Part shown: in pieces, positions 63,005 to 64,000 of the stretch
How the letters are laid out: the number at the start of each line of letters is the position of its first letter
How positions within the stretch are numbered: position 1 is the stretch's first letter
NCBI RefSeq assembly: GCF_000721105.1
Contig: NZ_JOEV01000010.1
Location: 124,001 to 188,000 of the forward strand
Length of the DNA stretch: 64,000 nucleotides
Direction: 5' to 3'
Source of the DNA: Streptomyces cellulosae
Lineage (GTDB): Bacteria; Actinomycetota; Actinomycetes; Streptomycetales; Streptomycetaceae
Translations under genes and position numbers: made by a program
Notes under the pieces: model-generated
The model's database searches: none
What the model saw: the letters and a program-made list of their open reading frames with translations, nothing else
Told to the model about the DNA's origin: nothing

Positions 63005-63389
63005 CCGAGGGGCTGGTGACAAGGGTCGACAGGGTAACTGGTTTAGACCTGTCTGGTTCGGGGCCCTGGCGGCGCGGGTGTCTCGGCTGTCTCGGGTGCC
63101 TCAGGTGTTGTGATGGCTGTGGCCGGGTCATCCGTAGTCACGGACGGGCGCTGGGATGAGTTCAGTGGTGTCGCGGCTATCACAGGTGGGAGAGGGCGGG
63201 CGGGGGTGGGCCGGGGCTGGGCCGGGGGCTGGGGTCGGCGCCAAGGCCGCGCACCCGGCCTCCGCCTCGGCCCCCCGCCTCACCCTCGGCCTCCGCCTTA
63301 CCCTCGGCCTCCGCCTCACCCCCGGCCTCCGCCTCACCCCCGGCCTCCGCCTCACCCCTGGCCTCCGCCCCGGCCCCCGCCCGGAGAGC
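63005..63389. repeat. GC-rich region with GGCCTCCGCCTCACCC tandem repeats
   Basis: The stretch between acs and the carbonic anhydrase gene has no convincing reading frame. From about 63260 to 63375 a unit of roughly 16-18 bp (GGCCTCCGCCTCACCC and variants such as GGCCTCCGCCTTACCC) repeats about seven times, ending next to the anhydrase stop. Confidence 0.75.
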
Positions 63390-64000
63390 TCACGCCGACA
63401 GGCCGGCCGCCCGTACGTGGTCGAAGACGTCGTCCTCCCCGTCCGCTCCGGTGAGCAGGTACGCCTGGGCCTCGCCCACGTGGAAGTACATGCCGTGCAG
63501 CTCCAGCGCCCCGTCCCGCAGGGCTCGGGTCACCGACTCGTGGGCACGCAGGTGCTCCAGTTGCTGGACCACGTTGGTCAGGCAGAGCTGTTCCACCGCG
63601 TCGGCGGGTGCGCGGCCGGCCAGCCGGGCCCACGGCCGGTTGCCGTCACCCATCCGCTCCAGGCTGGGCAGCGCGTGCCGCAGCCACCGCTTGAGCGGGG
63701 TCTGGGCGCCCCCGGGCTCGGTGGTGAGCAGCGCCTGCATGGCGCCGCACCCGGAGTGCCCGCACACCGTGATGGAGCGCACCTTCAGCACCTCCACCGC
63801 GTACTCGATCGCGGCCGCGACCGAGTCGTCCCCGCTCTCCTGGCCGGGCAGCGGAACGAGGTTGCCCACATTGCGCACCACGAACAGGTCACCGGGACCA
63901 CTGGAGGTGATCATCGAGGTGACCAGCCGTGAGTCGGCGCAGGTGAGGAACAGTTGGGAGGGCCGCTGTCCCTCGCGCGCCAGCCGGGCCAGCTCACCCC
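63390..64000 (-). CDS. beta-carbonic anhydrase domain, 5' end outside window
   Basis: About 203 residues are visible, starting upstream of the window edge. FLTCADSRL supplies the first zinc Cys and the Asp-Arg dyad, and TVCGHSGCGAMQALL the His and second Cys, as in beta-class enzymes that interconvert CO2 and bicarbonate. The stretch reads ...ELAREGQRPSQLFLTCADSRLVTSM..., which I recall from Streptomyces SulP transporter-carbonic anhydrase fusions. The part outside the window would show whether a SulP half precedes it. Confidence 0.88.
   Translation of the reverse strand, partial: GELARLAREGQRPSQLFLTCADSRLVTSMITSSGPGDLFVVRNVGNLVPLPGQESGDDSVAAAIEYAVEVLKVRSITVCGHSGCGAMQALLTTEPGGAQTPLKRWLRHALPSLERMGDGNRPWARLAGRAPADAVEQLCLTNVVQQLEHLRAHESVTRALRDGALELHGMYFHVGEAQAYLLTGADGEDDVFDHVRAAGLSA

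Overview
The window is a high-GC actinobacterial chromosome segment, almost certainly from a Streptomyces. The flanks carry a typical Streptomyces gene order (acetyl-CoA synthetase, NhaA, a MarP-like protease, endonuclease III, Crp, two ArsA-like ATPases, WblA, a penicillin-binding protein). From memory this resembles the S. coelicolor SCO3563-SCO3583 neighbourhood. GTG starts, ATGA/GTGA overlaps and WD40, NUDIX and PknB families also fit.

Left flank (1-19.2 kb): an S9 peptidase, a TrkA-N/channel-like protein, a two-gene permease pair with a His/Asp-rich tandem repeat, a PknB-type kinase, small unknown proteins, a glycosyltransferase, a 1,454-residue HTH-nSTAND-WD40 protein, a truncated MFS transporter remnant, two HAD proteins and a VOC protein. 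Chromosomal genes resume at 41.4 kb: a Pr6Pr-like membrane protein, a metallophosphoesterase, YqeY, a bifunctional PBP, WblA, the ATPase pair, DUF4177, RidA, NUDIX, a metallo-beta-lactamase-fold protein, a nucleotidyltransferase broken by an in-frame stop, Crp, Nth, a second NUDIX, a MarP-like protease, an alpha/beta hydrolase, a holin-like protein, NhaA, Acs and a partial carbonic anhydrase. Two good matches to the known Streptomyces Crp consensus lie upstream of crp itself and of acs.

Between them sits an actinomycete integrative and conjugative element (AICE) of about 22 kb, inserted into the 3' half of tRNA-Pro(CGG). A 45-bp duplication (19224-19268 and 41264-41308) marks the two att sites. 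A 25-bp direct repeat lies 68-100 bp inside each end and is a good candidate for integrase arm sites. Core genes run left to right: an XRE-TPR regulator and a GntR regulator (minus strand), then a long plus-strand block with a DUF2637 membrane protein, a GGDEF protein, small zinc-ribbon and membrane proteins, an FtsK/TraB-type DNA translocase, a phage-like cytosine methylase, a Prim-Pol replication protein, a DUF3631 ATPase, a repeat-rich origin-like region, Xis and a tyrosine integrase. The order suggests replication by Prim-Pol plus ATPase, transfer by the translocase with small spread proteins, and excision/integration by Int and Xis.

The element has accessory cargo at both ends. On the left is an A/T-richer putative cytoplasmic zinc metallopeptidase with a small companion gene. 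On the right, unusually placed between int and the att site, are a C5 methyltransferase, a PD-(D/E)XK-like nuclease candidate and a 734-residue protein with a weak ParB/DndB-like motif. The most novel-looking signals are a pair of leader hairpins with a nearly identical 17-nt loop on different stems, each followed by a possible SD-masking segment; a LacI-type HTH inserted inside the integrase; the right-end cargo; and the metallopeptidase pair. All functional calls come from reading the sequence; no database search was run.
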